Shown here: positions 42,326-51,153 of the stretch, piece after piece
Layout of the letters: the number at the start of each line of letters is the position of its first letter
How positions within the stretch are numbered: position 1 is the first letter of the stretch
Source of the DNA: Desulfosporosinus sp.
GTDB lineage: Bacteria > Bacillota > Desulfitobacteriia > Desulfitobacteriales > Desulfitobacteriaceae
DNA: 64,000 nucleotides
Assembly: GCA_020692355.1 (NCBI GenBank)
Contig: JAIMKP010000014.1
Location: 1 to 64,000 of the forward strand
Reading direction: 5' to 3'
Translations under genes and position numbers: made by a program
Notes under the pieces: model-generated
Seen by the model: only the letters and a program-made list of their open reading frames with translations
Told to the model about the DNA's origin: nothing
The model's database searches: none

Positions 42326-42598
42326 GTGGAGAAAACGAAAGGACACCGCTTAGTTTTGCAGGATCGAGGAAATATAACCATAACCGGGGTTGTTAAGATT
42401 CAGACGGTGGATCCCAAGGAGATCGTCTTGGATACGGAACAGGGGATGCTTAATATTAAAGGGGAGAAGCTGGAGATTAAGCAATTGGATCTCCAGAATG
42501 GTTCGTTGGAAATCAATGGGCATGTGGATGCCCTGGTTTATCTCCGCCAATCCCAAGGGGGTTCTCGGGGAAGCCTTCTTGGCAAGATTTTTAAGTAA
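42326..42598 (+). CDS. yabP: Sporulation protein YabP
   Basis: 90 residues with the YabP/YqfC fold pattern: GHRLVLQDRGNITITGVVKI, then DPKEIVLDTEQGMLNIKG. YabP and YabQ are needed for spore cortex formation in Bacillus. Start GTG 42326 follows GGGGGGTGG; the longer frame opens at 42167 but runs through the hairpin. rqcP-yabP-yabQ is a conserved set. Confidence 0.92.
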   Translation: MEKTKGHRLVLQDRGNITITGVVKIQTVDPKEIVLDTEQGMLNIKGEKLEIKQLDLQNGSLEINGHVDALVYLRQSQGGSRGSLLGKIFK

Positions 42599-42625
42599 AA
42601 GGAGTGCAGTGCAATTTCTGAGTTC

Positions 42626-43120
42626 TTGGCGTTGGTTTGGATCCTCGCAGCGGGTGGCTTGATAGGGTTTGTCTTTGATTGGTATCGCACGTTCCGCCGT
42701 TGGCGCCGCTGGGGGCCTGTCTTAACATTTGTTGGCGATATTGCCTTCTCGCTCTTAGCATTATCTGTGCTCATTGTTTGTTTGCAGCGGGCGAATTTCC
42801 TCGCGTTTCGGGTGTATGCCTTCGTCGGTGTGCTCCTAGGACTTTTAATTTATGGCCGCTTGTTGAGCGGAATGGTCACAGGCAGTGTTTTACGGGTGTA
42901 TCGTTTGTTGGAATGGTTGATAGAGTGGATGGTTCAGGGCGTGAAAGCGGGACTTTGTCTGCTGACCGCCTTGATGCAGCCTTTTTATGCTGTACTACGT
43001 TGGGCGAGCCTCCTTTTTTACCGTATGGGGGAAGCGATCCTTTGGGAACGGGCTCGGACACGCCAGCAAAAAGCCGAGGCCTGGTGGAATAGGCACTTTC
43101 CGCCTAGGACGAATGGGTAA
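42626..43120 (+). CDS. yabQ: Spore cortex biosynthesis membrane protein YabQ
   Basis: About 164 residues with four hydrophobic segments in the first 130 residues and a basic tail. The N-terminal LIGFVFDWYRTFRRW is like YabQ (family FDxYR motif). The start is unclear: AAAGGAG lies at 42598-42604, and the only codon in frame at normal spacing is ATT 42614; the first usual start, TTG 42626, is 21 bases away. Either ATT is used or TTG starts inefficiently. Role: membrane protein for cortex formation, with yabP. Confidence 0.87.
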   Translation: MALVWILAAGGLIGFVFDWYRTFRRWRRWGPVLTFVGDIAFSLLALSVLIVCLQRANFLAFRVYAFVGVLLGLLIYGRLLSGMVTGSVLRVYRLLEWLIEWMVQGVKAGLCLLTALMQPFYAVLRWASLLFYRMGEAILWERARTRQQKAEAWWNRHFPPRTNG

Positions 43121-43137
43121 TTATTTCCAAAAGGGAT

Positions 43138-43165
43138 TGATCCTTGCCTCGGAGGAGGGTATAAT
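43138..43165 (+). promoter_or_regulatory. Sigma-A promoter before the sigma-like gene and divIC
   Basis: TTGATC (43138-43143), 16-bp spacer, consensus TATAAT (43160-43165). The predicted transcript begins upstream of the DnaA-box cluster, leaving a leader of about 120 nt. Confidence 0.65.
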
Positions 43166-43209
43166 AAAAGGGCAGTTTGTAGCTATTTTGTAGCAATTTT
43201 GTACATAAT

Positions 43210-43240
43210 TTGTCCACAGATGTGGATGGTTTGTGGATAA
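43210..43240. promoter_or_regulatory. Cluster of three DnaA-box-like sites
   Basis: Within 31 bp: TTGTCCACA (43210-43218, one mismatch to TTATCCACA), TGTGGATGG (43221-43229, one mismatch, inverted) and TGTGGATAA (43232-43240, perfect, inverted). The cluster lies between the predicted promoter and the sigma-region-4-like gene. No AT-rich unwinding element or dnaA/dnaN is nearby, so it is a candidate DnaA regulatory or titration site, not an origin. Confidence 0.65.
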
Positions 43241-43292
43241 CTTCCGAGGAACTGTGTATAAGCCATAGTTTAGAGGGCGAGGGTGTGTTACG

Positions 43293-43529
43293 GTGCATCT
43301 GGAAATTAGGGGTTTAGAGAAGCTTAGTTTTCGGGAGCGCCAAGCCGTCATGCTCAAAGAAAGTGGACAAACCCTCGAACAGATTGCGAAACGTTTAGGT
43401 GTGAGTTCGAGTTCGGTGGCTACGTTGCTGACTCGGGCTAAAACCAAAGGGTATGAAATTGTGTGCATTATTCCTGGCCAGGAGCTAGGCTTAGGAGGGG
43501 ACGATTGGAGTGAAGAAGAAACAAAGTAA
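43293..43529 (+). CDS. Small sigma-70 region 4-like HTH protein
   Basis: 78 residues. Residues about 8-55 read like sigma region 4.2 or a LuxR-type HTH: LSFRERQAVMLKESGQTLEQIA then KRLGVSSSSVATLLTRAK. There is no region 2, so it cannot be a full sigma factor; it probably binds DNA or RNA polymerase. The acidic tail ends EEETK. GTG 43293 follows GAGGGTGT; its end overlaps divIC by 20 bases, so they are coupled. I know of no B. subtilis counterpart between yabQ and divIC. Function unknown. Confidence 0.78.
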   Translation: MHLEIRGLEKLSFRERQAVMLKESGQTLEQIAKRLGVSSSSVATLLTRAKTKGYEIVCIIPGQELGLGGDDWSEEETK

Positions 43530-43800
43530 AAAACACTCATTTCCCCGTCTATGGCGGGCTGTCAGCATCGTCGCCTTCGGTATCTTGGTTAGTACGGGCT
43601 GGAACCTTTGGCAGCTTCGTCAACACGTTGAAGCTCAGCTTTTGGCTTTAACCAAGGAAAAGGGAGCACTTGTGGAAAAGCAACAAAAACTTCAAACCGA
43701 AATCGAACGTTTGAATGAGCCGACCTATATTGAGCAATTAGCTAGAGAGCAATTGGGCTTAGTGCGGCATGGTGAGATTACGATTGCCCCCAAAAATTAA
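43510..43800 (+). CDS. divIC: Cell division septum protein DivIC/FtsB family
   Basis: 96 residues: short basic cytoplasmic start, one membrane segment (about 14-33), then a coiled coil (about 36-70) and ARE-QLGLVRHGE, the usual end of FtsB/DivIC domains. It joins FtsL and DivIB in the division complex. GTG 43510 is preceded by AGGAGGGG inside the previous gene. Position before yabR and spoIIE matches B. subtilis divIC. Confidence 0.9.
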   Translation: MKKKQSKKHSFPRLWRAVSIVAFGILVSTGWNLWQLRQHVEAQLLALTKEKGALVEKQQKLQTEIERLNEPTYIEQLAREQLGLVRHGEITIAPKN

Positions 43801-43827
43801 ATCGCTGGCTTGAGGCTCACTTCTTGC

Positions 43828-43857
43828 TTGACACTGAGCCAGGCATTTCTATATAAT
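43828..43857 (+). promoter_or_regulatory. Sigma-A promoter of yabR
   Basis: Consensus TTGACA (43828-43833), 18-bp spacer, consensus TATAAT (43852-43857), 46 nt before the yabR start. Confidence 0.87.
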
Positions 43858-43903
43858 ACAATTAAGTGTAGCTATCATCATCACAAGGAGGAATTTGCTT
43901 CGT

Positions 43904-44287
43904 ATGGCCATTGCGGTTGGCACCATTATTGAGGGAGTGGTCACTGGGATTACAAATTTTGGGGCGTTTATCGAATTGCCTGACAAAATGACCGGTTTAG
44001 TGCATATCTCAGAAGTTGCGGATGCTTATGTGAAGGACGTTAGGGATTATTTAAAAGAACAAGATCATGTCAAGGTGAAGGTTATTCATGTGGATGAAAA
44101 GGGTAAAATCGGATTGTCCATCAAACAAGCAAGTCCCAGTTCCCGGAGCGGGCGTGAACGCCGCCAGCCAACCGTATCCTTTGAGGATAAACTATCTAAA
44201 TTCCTAAAAGATAGTGACGAACGTCAATTGGAGTTCCGCCGGGCTACGGAGTCGAAACGCGGGGGTCGAGGTTCGAGCCGTTATTAG
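43904..44287 (+). CDS. yabR: S1-domain RNA-binding protein YabR
   Basis: 127 residues. An S1 domain covers about residues 3-72 (GTIIEGVVTGITNFGAFIEL, GLVHISEVADAYV, VKVIHVDEKGKIGLSIK). The rest is basic and Arg/Ser/Gly rich, a likely disordered RNA-binding tail. ATG 43904 is 12 bases after AAGGAGG; the in-frame TTG 43895 is too close. In Bacillus this family (YabR/YugI) associates with ribosomes. Own promoter and terminator. Confidence 0.92.
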   Translation: MAIAVGTIIEGVVTGITNFGAFIELPDKMTGLVHISEVADAYVKDVRDYLKEQDHVKVKVIHVDEKGKIGLSIKQASPSSRSGRERRQPTVSFEDKLSKFLKDSDERQLEFRRATESKRGGRGSSRY

Positions 44288-44294
44288 AAAGAAG

Positions 44295-44318
44295 AGCCGC
44301 CTAAACGGGCGGCTTTTT
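44295..44318 (+). terminator. Terminator after yabR
   Basis: AGCCGCC (44295-44301), 6-nt loop, GGCGGCT (44308-44314), with TTTTT to 44318. Confidence 0.9.
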
Positions 44319-44327
44319 GTATTTATC

Positions 44328-44392
44328 AGTCGAAAGTTGTTTTGGTTTTCTGACAGCACTAGACAAGGTTTGCCGAGAAGCTGGGTTATAAT
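44328..44392 (+). promoter_or_regulatory. Candidate promoter region of spoIIE
   Basis: TATAAT (44387-44392) lies 30 nt before the start. No -35 matches at 17 bp. AGTCGAA (44328-44334) differs by one base from the Spo0A box TGTCGAA. B. subtilis spoIIE uses sigma-A with a wide spacer and Spo0A-P, so the lack of a normal -35 fits but does not prove Spo0A control. Confidence 0.45.
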
Positions 44393-44421
44393 GTTACCAT
44401 AAAATGGTAAGAGGTGACATT

Positions 44422-46509
44422 ATGGCTGATTGGGCAACACTTAAAATTGAACAGGGTATCCGGAAAGAAAGCGCATCGATGCAAAATGCAGTTCTTCCGC
44501 TTCTATTGGGTATTTTTTTGGCCAGGGGTAATGTCATAGGAATTTATCCGCTGGGGGTTGCCTTTGGTGCCGCATTGCTTTTGCGGGGCGGAAAAGGCGC
44601 GGTGCTTGGGATTTTGGGTGTGTTGGCGGGTGTTGGCACTCTGCAGGATCTTTCGCTCCTCCTGCGGACGGTGATAAGTTTAGCCGTACTTATTTTGGTT
44701 GCCCCCTATTTAAAACGGAAAGATCATGCTCTCGTGTATCTCGGCTTAGTCACCGGATTTGTGGGTATCCTGGTCTCTTCCTTGGCGCTGGGGTTAAAAC
44801 TCCCGGAACAGCATGCGTTATTTCTGACCGGGGTGGAAGCTCTCCTTTCTGGGGGGATGAGTGGGATATTTTGGTATGCTCTCTCGCATCAAGGGGCCCT
44901 GTGGAGAGGGGAGTTCAATCAGGAACAAGGGATGGCGTGGCTGGTCCTGTTGACCGGTGTGATTAGCGGTTTACAAGGGCTGCACGTGGGGGGTATCAAC
45001 TTACCTGTTGTCCTTCTTAGCTTTTTTGTATTGTTTGCGGCAAAGCGCTTTGGGGCGGGGACAGCATCTGGAGTGGGTGCTATGCTTGGCTTTCTTCCCC
45101 AGCTTTCCTTTGATGTCCAAAATTTAACGGCTGCCGGTATTTATGCCCTGGCTGGGTTTTGTACAGGAGCCTTTCAACGCCTGGGCAAACTAGGTATTGG
45201 GCTCGCCTTTTCGGCTGTGACCCTTACCCTCACCCTCTTTCTAAGGCAAGAGGTACTTTTCTCTCAACTTATCTCAGCAGCACTCGGGCTTCTGCTATTC
45301 TTGCTGTGGCCGACTCCGGCACCCCGTGCGAATTTTCTCAAAGTGAAAGCGGTGCCCGAAGTGGAGACAACGGTCACAAAAGTTAAGGCGTTAGCTGAAA
45401 TTTTTGATCAAATCGCGCTGGGTTATCAGGCCGCTGAAGTAGAGGCAACGGACAAGATGCGTCCGGAAGTCCCGGAGCTTATGAATGTCTTGGTCGAACG
45501 CGTTTGCCAGAACTGCCCGACGATCGGAACTTGTTGGGAAAGAGAGTTTTATAAGACTTATCGTTTTCTCTTAGACTTGTTTTCCACTGTGGAAACTCAT
45601 GGCGCTATCCAGGCTGGGGATTTACCAGTCGAATGGAAGCGGCACTGTGGCCGACTAAAGGAGATGCTGATTGGGATCCAGTTCTTAGTGGAACAAGAGA
45701 AGAATCAAGAGACGTGGCGCAAGAGACTTGCATCTAACCAAGAAGCGATAGCGCGTCAGTTTCAGAGCGTTTCCCATGTTATTGGGAATCTTGCCAAAGA
45801 GCTGAATGCACGGCACAATTGGCCTGATGCAGGGTCATCGAGTCTCGCCCGCCGCAGGCGACACTTCCTTGATGTCGGGGTCGCCTCTTTTAGCAAGAGC
45901 GGAAGCGGAATTAATGGGGACAATTACGCATCCTTAGCCTTTGCCCCCACACAGCACGCCTTTGTCATCAGTGATGGAATGGGGGCAGGCGAAAACGCCG
46001 CCCAAATGAGTGCGGCTGCCCTGACGCTACTGGAACAGCTTCTCAACACGGGATTTGAGCCGCTGGGAGCAGTCCAGGCACTCAATTCGATGCTAGTGCT
46101 TCGTTCTCCTGAAGAAAGTTTTGTGACCCTTGATATGGTGATTTTGGATTTAGAGTCGGAACGTGTTAAACTGATAAAAGCAGGTGCGGTCGCCAGTTAC
46201 ATCGTCAGGTCCGATACGGTGGAAACGTTCAGTTCATCCAGCTTACCGGCAGGAATCTTAGATCAAATTGAAGTTCCTGTTTTGGAATCGGCCTTAAAGC
46301 CGGGAGAGTCACTGGTAATGGTAAGCGATGGGATTCTGGATGTGGTACGAGATGGAAACTGGCTCTGTGCCTATTTGGAAAAAGCCAAAGGAAGCCACTC
46401 TCAGGATTTAGCCGATACGATCACGTCGGAAGCGAGGCGTTTGGCTGGCGGAGAATTGCCGGACGACGGAGTGGTGTTAGTGGTTCGGAAAAACTATTGG
46501 AATGAATGA
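44422..46509 (+). CDS. spoIIE: Stage II sporulation protein E, PP2C-type phosphatase
   Basis: 695 residues, shorter than B. subtilis SpoIIE (about 827). About ten membrane segments fill residues 25-300, then a linker with CQNCPTIGTCW (about 362-372), then the PP2C phosphatase domain (about 475-695) with FVISDGMGAGENA (about 515) and MVSDGILD (about 634), the metal-binding aspartates. It dephosphorylates SpoIIAA-P to free sigma-F in the forespore and acts at the polar septum. ATG 44422 follows AAGAGGTGAC; ATG 44404 upstream lacks a site. tilS overlaps or abuts its end. Confidence 0.95.
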   Translation: MADWATLKIEQGIRKESASMQNAVLPLLLGIFLARGNVIGIYPLGVAFGAALLLRGGKGAVLGILGVLAGVGTLQDLSLLLRTVISLAVLILVAPYLKRKDHALVYLGLVTGFVGILVSSLALGLKLPEQHALFLTGVEALLSGGMSGIFWYALSHQGALWRGEFNQEQGMAWLVLLTGVISGLQGLHVGGINLPVVLLSFFVLFAAKRFGAGTASGVGAMLGFLPQLSFDVQNLTAAGIYALAGFCTGAFQRLGKLGIGLAFSAVTLTLTLFLRQEVLFSQLISAALGLLLFLLWPTPAPRANFLKVKAVPEVETTVTKVKALAEIFDQIALGYQAAEVEATDKMRPEVPELMNVLVERVCQNCPTIGTCWEREFYKTYRFLLDLFSTVETHGAIQAGDLPVEWKRHCGRLKEMLIGIQFLVEQEKNQETWRKRLASNQEAIARQFQSVSHVIGNLAKELNARHNWPDAGSSSLARRRRHFLDVGVASFSKSGSGINGDNYASLAFAPTQHAFVISDGMGAGENAAQMSAAALTLLEQLLNTGFEPLGAVQALNSMLVLRSPEESFVTLDMVILDLESERVKLIKAGAVASYIVRSDTVETFSSSSLPAGILDQIEVPVLESALKPGESLVMVSDGILDVVRDGNWLCAYLEKAKGSHSQDLADTITSEARRLAGGELPDDGVVLVVRKNYWNE

Positions 46510-46516
46510 GGGGATT

Positions 46517-47962
46517 ATGTACCGGAGGTTGTGTGACAAAGTTTTGCCAAACTTGATCCCTGCTCAGAGCAGAGTGCTGGTCGCCGTATCCGGCGGGCCT
46601 GATTCGGTGGCTTTAGCGCATATTCTATGGCGGTATGCTAAGGAAAGGCGAGATCAGGGAATTGAACTCGCCTTAACCCATGTGAACCACCAAGCAAGGC
46701 CGGAAGCTGACGCGGAGGAGCAGCTGGTGCAGGGTCTAGCTGGGGCTTGGGGTCTGCCCTGTTTTGTCCATCGTTTTCAGGCAAAACAGTACGCCAAAGC
46801 AGCGCGGCTGTCTTTTCAGGAAGCGGCGCGCCAGTGGCGCTATGCCCGCTGGCAGGAGGATATGGCAAAGGGTAGCTTTACGCTTTTGGCGACCGCCCAT
46901 CATCTGGGTGATCAAGCGGAAACGATTCTTTATCGGCTTTTACGTGGAAGCGGGACGGCTGGTTTGGCTGGGATCTATCCCGGCAAAGGGAGAGTCATCC
47001 GACCCTTGCTTTCGGTCAAAAAGGAAGATCTTCTTCGCTATTGTCAAGCCGAAGGGCTTCCCTATGCCTTGGATCAGAGTAATGCAGAGCCGATTTACGC
47101 TCGGAACCGCATTCGTCTGAAACTCCTCCCTGAGCTGGAGGCCAACTATAATCCGAGGATTTTGGAGACACTAGGGCGGACTGGAGTTTTATTGCGTTGG
47201 GATGAGGAATATATGGCTGCAGCAGCCGAAGCAGCGTGGGTTCAGTATTCCCTTGCGGCAGAGCCAGGGGCTGCGGCCTTGAGTCTTGATGTGTTTTCTT
47301 TGCCTCCCGCGCTCTTATCCCGCCTGATCCGCAAGGCTGCCGCACAGGTTGGGAGCGATCCGCGAGGGTTAGCTTTTAATTTTGTTGAGGCGATCATGGA
47401 AAGCGGAGGAAAGCCTGGCTGGATGCAGGATTTGCCGGGAATTTTGGTTAAAATAGATTCTAAAGGGTTATGGTTTGTCCATACAGCGCGATCCGAATCT
47501 GGAGAACAGGTAGAAGCACGAGACTGGGAAATTGTGGTTCCTTTCTCGGGTTGGTGCGCACGACTTGAAGCGGGTGTAGAAGTCGGTATGTTTGCTGAGG
47601 AAGAGCTGTCTGGCCAGCAAGTGTATTCTACCCACAGCCCTGTGGATATTGAAGCGTTTAGCCTCAGTGCCCTGCGAAAACTGAAGGAGCCATTGGTTTT
47701 GCGCACTCGTCGTTCGGGTGACCGGATGTGGATCAAAGGTACGGGGCATAAAGCACTCAAGAAGGTTTTTCAGGAAATGGGGATTGCGTCCGAAGCCCGA
47801 AAGGGTTTATGGTTGCTCGCTTCCGAACAGGAGGTTTTTTGGATTCCGGGGGTTCGCCGGGGTAGTCTCTTGCAGCCGATGGGGAATGAGGAAAGGGCCT
47901 ATTGTGCGGTGCGGCGGCTGGCGCCGGAAACGTCGCAAGCTTCGTTGTATAATGGAATTTAG
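46517..47962 (+). CDS. tilS: tRNA(Ile)-lysidine synthase
   Basis: 481 residues. The PP-loop reads LVAVSGGPDSVALAH near the N terminus; then THVNHQARPEADAEE, TAHHLGDQAETIL and the C-terminal TilS domain (about 385-460, including RRSGDRMWIKGTGHKALKKVFQE). It makes lysidine at the tRNA-Ile anticodon so it reads AUA. ATG 46517 follows GAGGGG; ATG 46502, inside the end of spoIIE, lacks a site. In B. subtilis hprT lies between tilS and ftsH; here ftsH follows after 67 nt, so hprT is absent from this locus. Confidence 0.94.
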   Translation: MYRRLCDKVLPNLIPAQSRVLVAVSGGPDSVALAHILWRYAKERRDQGIELALTHVNHQARPEADAEEQLVQGLAGAWGLPCFVHRFQAKQYAKAARLSFQEAARQWRYARWQEDMAKGSFTLLATAHHLGDQAETILYRLLRGSGTAGLAGIYPGKGRVIRPLLSVKKEDLLRYCQAEGLPYALDQSNAEPIYARNRIRLKLLPELEANYNPRILETLGRTGVLLRWDEEYMAAAAEAAWVQYSLAAEPGAAALSLDVFSLPPALLSRLIRKAAAQVGSDPRGLAFNFVEAIMESGGKPGWMQDLPGILVKIDSKGLWFVHTARSESGEQVEARDWEIVVPFSGWCARLEAGVEVGMFAEEELSGQQVYSTHSPVDIEAFSLSALRKLKEPLVLRTRRSGDRMWIKGTGHKALKKVFQEMGIASEARKGLWLLASEQEVFWIPGVRRGSLLQPMGNEERAYCAVRRLAPETSQASLYNGI

Positions 47963-48029
47963 CGTGGTATAATGTGTAATATTGCTTCAAAATGAGGCGG
48001 TTTTCCAGATGGAGAGGAGGACCCAAGAC

Positions 48030-49946
48030 TTGAAATTTTTTAAGAATATCGCGATCTATTTGCTTATCATCTTGTTGGCAATTATGCTCATCAGATGGCA
48101 GAGTCCTCCGGTTAATAAAGACTTGACCTTGGATTACAATAGCTTTAAAAAGGCTGTTGTCGAAGACAGGGTTACCGAAGTGACGACCGTTGGTGATAAA
48201 AGTGTAAATCACTATTCCGTCACTATGAAGGACGGCAAGACATACGATATTGTCGGCCCTATCGGGGATGATAAGCTGTACTCCGACCTCTATACCCACG
48301 GGGTGGTCCTGAATTTCAAGACCCCACCTGAACCGCCTTGGTGGACGAGCCTGATTACGACGTTGCTTCCGATTTTGCTCATTGTCGGATTGTTTTTCTT
48401 CATGATGCAGCAGACCCAGGGCGGGGGTAACCGGGTCATGCAGTTTGGCAAGAGCCGGGCCAGGCTAGTTGGAGATGACAAGAAAAAGATTACGTTTGCT
48501 GATGTCGCAGGGGTAGATGAAGTTAAGGAAGAGCTTGAGGAAGTCGTAGAGTTCCTGAAATATCCGAAAAAGTTTAATGATCTTGGTGCTAAAATTCCTA
48601 AGGGGGTTCTGCTGTTTGGTCCTCCGGGTACCGGCAAGACCTTACTAGCTCGGGCTGTCGCTGGGGAAGCCGGGGTGCCATTCTTCAGCATCAGCGGTTC
48701 AGACTTTGTGGAGATGTTTGTCGGGGTAGGGGCTTCTCGCGTGCGCGATTTATTTGAACAGGCGAAGAAGAATTCCCCCTGTATCGTTTTTATTGATGAG
48801 ATCGATGCAGTTGGCCGCCAGCGGGGTGCCGGTCTAGGCGGGGGCCATGATGAACGCGAGCAGACCTTGAATCAGATGTTGGTTGAGATGGATGGATTTG
48901 CCGGGAACGAAGGAATCATTATCATTGCAGCAACGAATCGCCCTGATATTTTGGATCCCGCGCTGCTCCGGCCAGGCCGTTTTGACCGCCAAGTTTCGGT
49001 CGATGTGCCGGATGTCAGGGGAAGAGCACAGATTCTAGGGGTTCATATTAAGGGAAAGCCGCTTTCTAATGATGTTGATCTTGATGTGCTAGCACGCCGA
49101 ACGCCTGGTTTTACGGGCGCGGATTTGGCCAATCTTGTCAATGAAGCAGCACTTCTTTCCGCACGCCGTAGTGAGAAAGAGGTGGGGATGCTGGCCTTAG
49201 AAGATTCCATCGAAAGGGTGATTGCGGGACCGGAGAAGAAGAGTCGCGTGATCAGTCCCTACGAGAAGAAACTCGTATCCTATCATGAAGCGGGACACGC
49301 ATTGGTCGGGGAGCTTTTAACACATACCGATCCGCTGCATAAAGTATCGATCATCCCTCGGGGACGGGCAGGGGGCTATACCCTGTTGCTACCCAAAGAA
49401 GATCGCAACTATATGACCAAGTCTCAGTTGCTTGACCAGGTGACGATGTTGCTCGGTGGACGAGTGGCGGAAGCCGTTATTTTAAATGAGATTTCTACTG
49501 GGGCCTCGAACGACCTGGAGCGGGCTACGGGTTTGGTGCGCAAAATGATTACGGAGCTTGGGATGTCTGAGGAGCTTGGCCCCTTAACCTTTGGGCACAA
49601 AGAAGAGCAGGTATTTCTCGGTCGGGATATCGCCCGTGACCGTAACTACAGTGAGGCGGTTGCTTATGCCATTGACAAAGAGGCCCGCCGCATCATTGAT
49701 GACTGCTATCAAAAGGCGGAGAACCATATTCGGCAAAACATCGATAAGCTTCATGCCATTGCCGAAGCTCTGATGGAAAAAGAAACCTTGCAAGCGAAGG
49801 AATTCGCTGATTTGATGGCAAAGTTCGATAAGCCGAGTGAGGGCGAGCCCGTTGTTGCGGTGGAAGGCCGAATCCCGTCCCAAGAGGAGCAAGGAGCTGC
49901 AGAACTCGGCCGGGATTACGAACGAGAGAAAAACAAGATTGAATAG
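48030..49946 (+). CDS. ftsH: ATP-dependent zinc metalloprotease FtsH
   Basis: 638 residues. Two membrane segments (about 5-23 and 105-125) flank an extracytoplasmic domain. The AAA+ module has Walker A GPPGTGKT (about 198), Walker [12 protein letters not shown], the pore motif [11 protein letters not shown] and SRH; the protease has HEAGH (about 418). It degrades membrane and short-lived regulatory proteins. The start is TTG 48030, ten bases after GAGAGGAGG; the frame extends up to 47982 but that would put the ribosome binding site inside the gene. GTATAATG at about 47965-47972 may be its -10. Confidence 0.96.
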   Translation: MKFFKNIAIYLLIILLAIMLIRWQSPPVNKDLTLDYNSFKKAVVEDRVTEVTTVGDKSVNHYSVTMKDGKTYDIVGPIGDDKLYSDLYTHGVVLNFKTPPEPPWWTSLITTLLPILLIVGLFFFMMQQTQGGGNRVMQFGKSRARLVGDDKKKITFADVAGVDEVKEELEEVVEFLKYPKKFNDLGAKIPKGVLLFGPPGTGKTLLARAVAGEAGVPFFSISGSDFVEMFVGVGASRVRDLFEQAKKNSPCIVFIDEIDAVGRQRGAGLGGGHDEREQTLNQMLVEMDGFAGNEGIIIIAATNRPDILDPALLRPGRFDRQVSVDVPDVRGRAQILGVHIKGKPLSNDVDLDVLARRTPGFTGADLANLVNEAALLSARRSEKEVGMLALEDSIERVIAGPEKKSRVISPYEKKLVSYHEAGHALVGELLTHTDPLHKVSIIPRGRAGGYTLLLPKEDRNYMTKSQLLDQVTMLLGGRVAEAVILNEISTGASNDLERATGLVRKMITELGMSEELGPLTFGHKEEQVFLGRDIARDRNYSEAVAYAIDKEARRIIDDCYQKAENHIRQNIDKLHAIAEALMEKETLQAKEFADLMAKFDKPSEGEPVVAVEGRIPSQEEQGAAELGRDYEREKNKIE

Positions 49947-49958
49947 GAGGACGTTGTT

Positions 49959-50408
49959 GTGGAACGAACATTCATCATGCTGAAGCCGGATGCAGTCCAG
50001 CGGGGGTTGATCGGGGCGATTATCGCGCGCTTCGAAGGGAAAGGGTGCAAACTGGTAGGCATGAAACTAATACAAGTGGATCGTACTTTAGCTGAACAGC
50101 ATTATGCCGAGCACCGAGGCAAATCCTTCTTCGAGCCCACGGTTGCCTACATCATGTCCTCTCCGGTCGTGGCGATGGTTTGGGAAGGCAAAAATGTGGT
50201 GGCTATCGCACGTGAATTGATGGGTTCAACGAATCCGGCTGTGGCCAATCCCGGCTCGATTCGTGGTAGCTACGGCATGGACATCAGCCGCAACGTGATT
50301 CACGGCTCTGACTCCGTGGCGAGTGCCGAGCGTGAGATAGGCTTGTATTTTAGCCCAGAGCAACTGCTCTCCTACACAAAAGCAGGGGAAGATTGGTTGA
50401 GCGAATAA
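49959..50408 (+). CDS. ndk: Nucleoside diphosphate kinase
   Basis: 149 residues: [16 protein letters not shown] at the start, and NVIHGSDS with the catalytic His that is phosphorylated. It balances nucleoside triphosphates. GTG 49959 follows TAGGAGG that overlaps the ftsH stop. An ndk next to ftsH is not the Bacillus order. Confidence 0.96.
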   Translation: MERTFIMLKPDAVQRGLIGAIIARFEGKGCKLVGMKLIQVDRTLAEQHYAEHRGKSFFEPTVAYIMSSPVVAMVWEGKNVVAIARELMGSTNPAVANPGSIRGSYGMDISRNVIHGSDSVASAEREIGLYFSPEQLLSYTKAGEDWLSE

Positions 50409-50445
50409 CCAGGGGAGATGGGTTGACGTTTGCTGGGGGTAATGC

Positions 50446-51153
50446 ATGTCGTGGTTTAGAGAACGAAAGGTTCTGATTTCCGTTGCTTCGGTTCTGGTGG
50501 GGTTTCTTTTTGTTGTGCTTCTAAAAGCTCAGGGTTTAGTCGGCAACCCAACCCATCAAGAAGCTACCCTCCCAAGTTTGATTCAAACCGAGCAAGAAAA
50601 TCAACAATTGGCTGCCGATAATGATAAGATCCGCCAGGAGTTAGCGAAGTACACCCAGGGGGCGAGTGCATCAGCTCTCGCATTGCAGCAATTGCAGGAT
50701 AGTCGCATGAACGCCGGGCTGATCCCCGTTACCGGTCCGGGGATTCGCGTTACCCTTGATGATGCTCAGCACAAAGGGAAGAATGATGATCCTCAGAATT
50801 ATGTGATTCACGAAGCCTACATCCGCCTCCTGATCAACATTCTCTGGAGTGGCGGAGCAGAGGCCATTGCGGTTAACGGACAACGCGTGCTGGGGACGAC
50901 AGAGTTTTTCTGCAGCGGCCCCTATATTCAGATCAATGGGACACGGCAGGTGCCTTCTTATGTTATCGAGGCGATTGGGGACAACCGCAATCTGCAGTCG
51001 GTTTTGCACTTTGCCTATACCTGGGATCAGTTAGGTGAGTTTCAAACGATGTATGGCATCACTAGGCAGCTTGAAGTAGTAAATAGCCTGCATATCCCGG
51101 CAGGGACAATGCGCAAAATACAATACGCTCAACCGGTGAAGGAGGGGGCCTAA
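50446..51153 (+). CDS. DUF881 family membrane protein (first of two)
   Basis: 235 residues: one N-terminal membrane segment (about 8-29), a coiled coil (about 40-75) and the DUF881 domain (about 90-225; GPGIRVTLDDA, LLINILWSGGAEAIAVNGQR, TTEFFCSGPYIQINGT, YVIEAIGD). Topology suggests a membrane-anchored domain outside the cell. DUF881 proteins often lie in division or sporulation clusters (YlxW/YlxX group), but their function is not known. The stop TAA shares its last A with the ATG of the next copy. Confidence 0.87.
   Translation: MSWFRERKVLISVASVLVGFLFVVLLKAQGLVGNPTHQEATLPSLIQTEQENQQLAADNDKIRQELAKYTQGASASALALQQLQDSRMNAGLIPVTGPGIRVTLDDAQHKGKNDDPQNYVIHEAYIRLLINILWSGGAEAIAVNGQRVLGTTEFFCSGPYIQINGTRQVPSYVIEAIGDNRNLQSVLHFAYTWDQLGEFQTMYGITRQLEVVNSLHIPAGTMRKIQYAQPVKEGA

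Noticed and set aside
43201-43292. Replication origin at the DnaA-box cluster
   Set aside because: Only three boxes, no adjacent dnaA/dnaN and no AT-rich unwinding element; a regulatory site is more likely.
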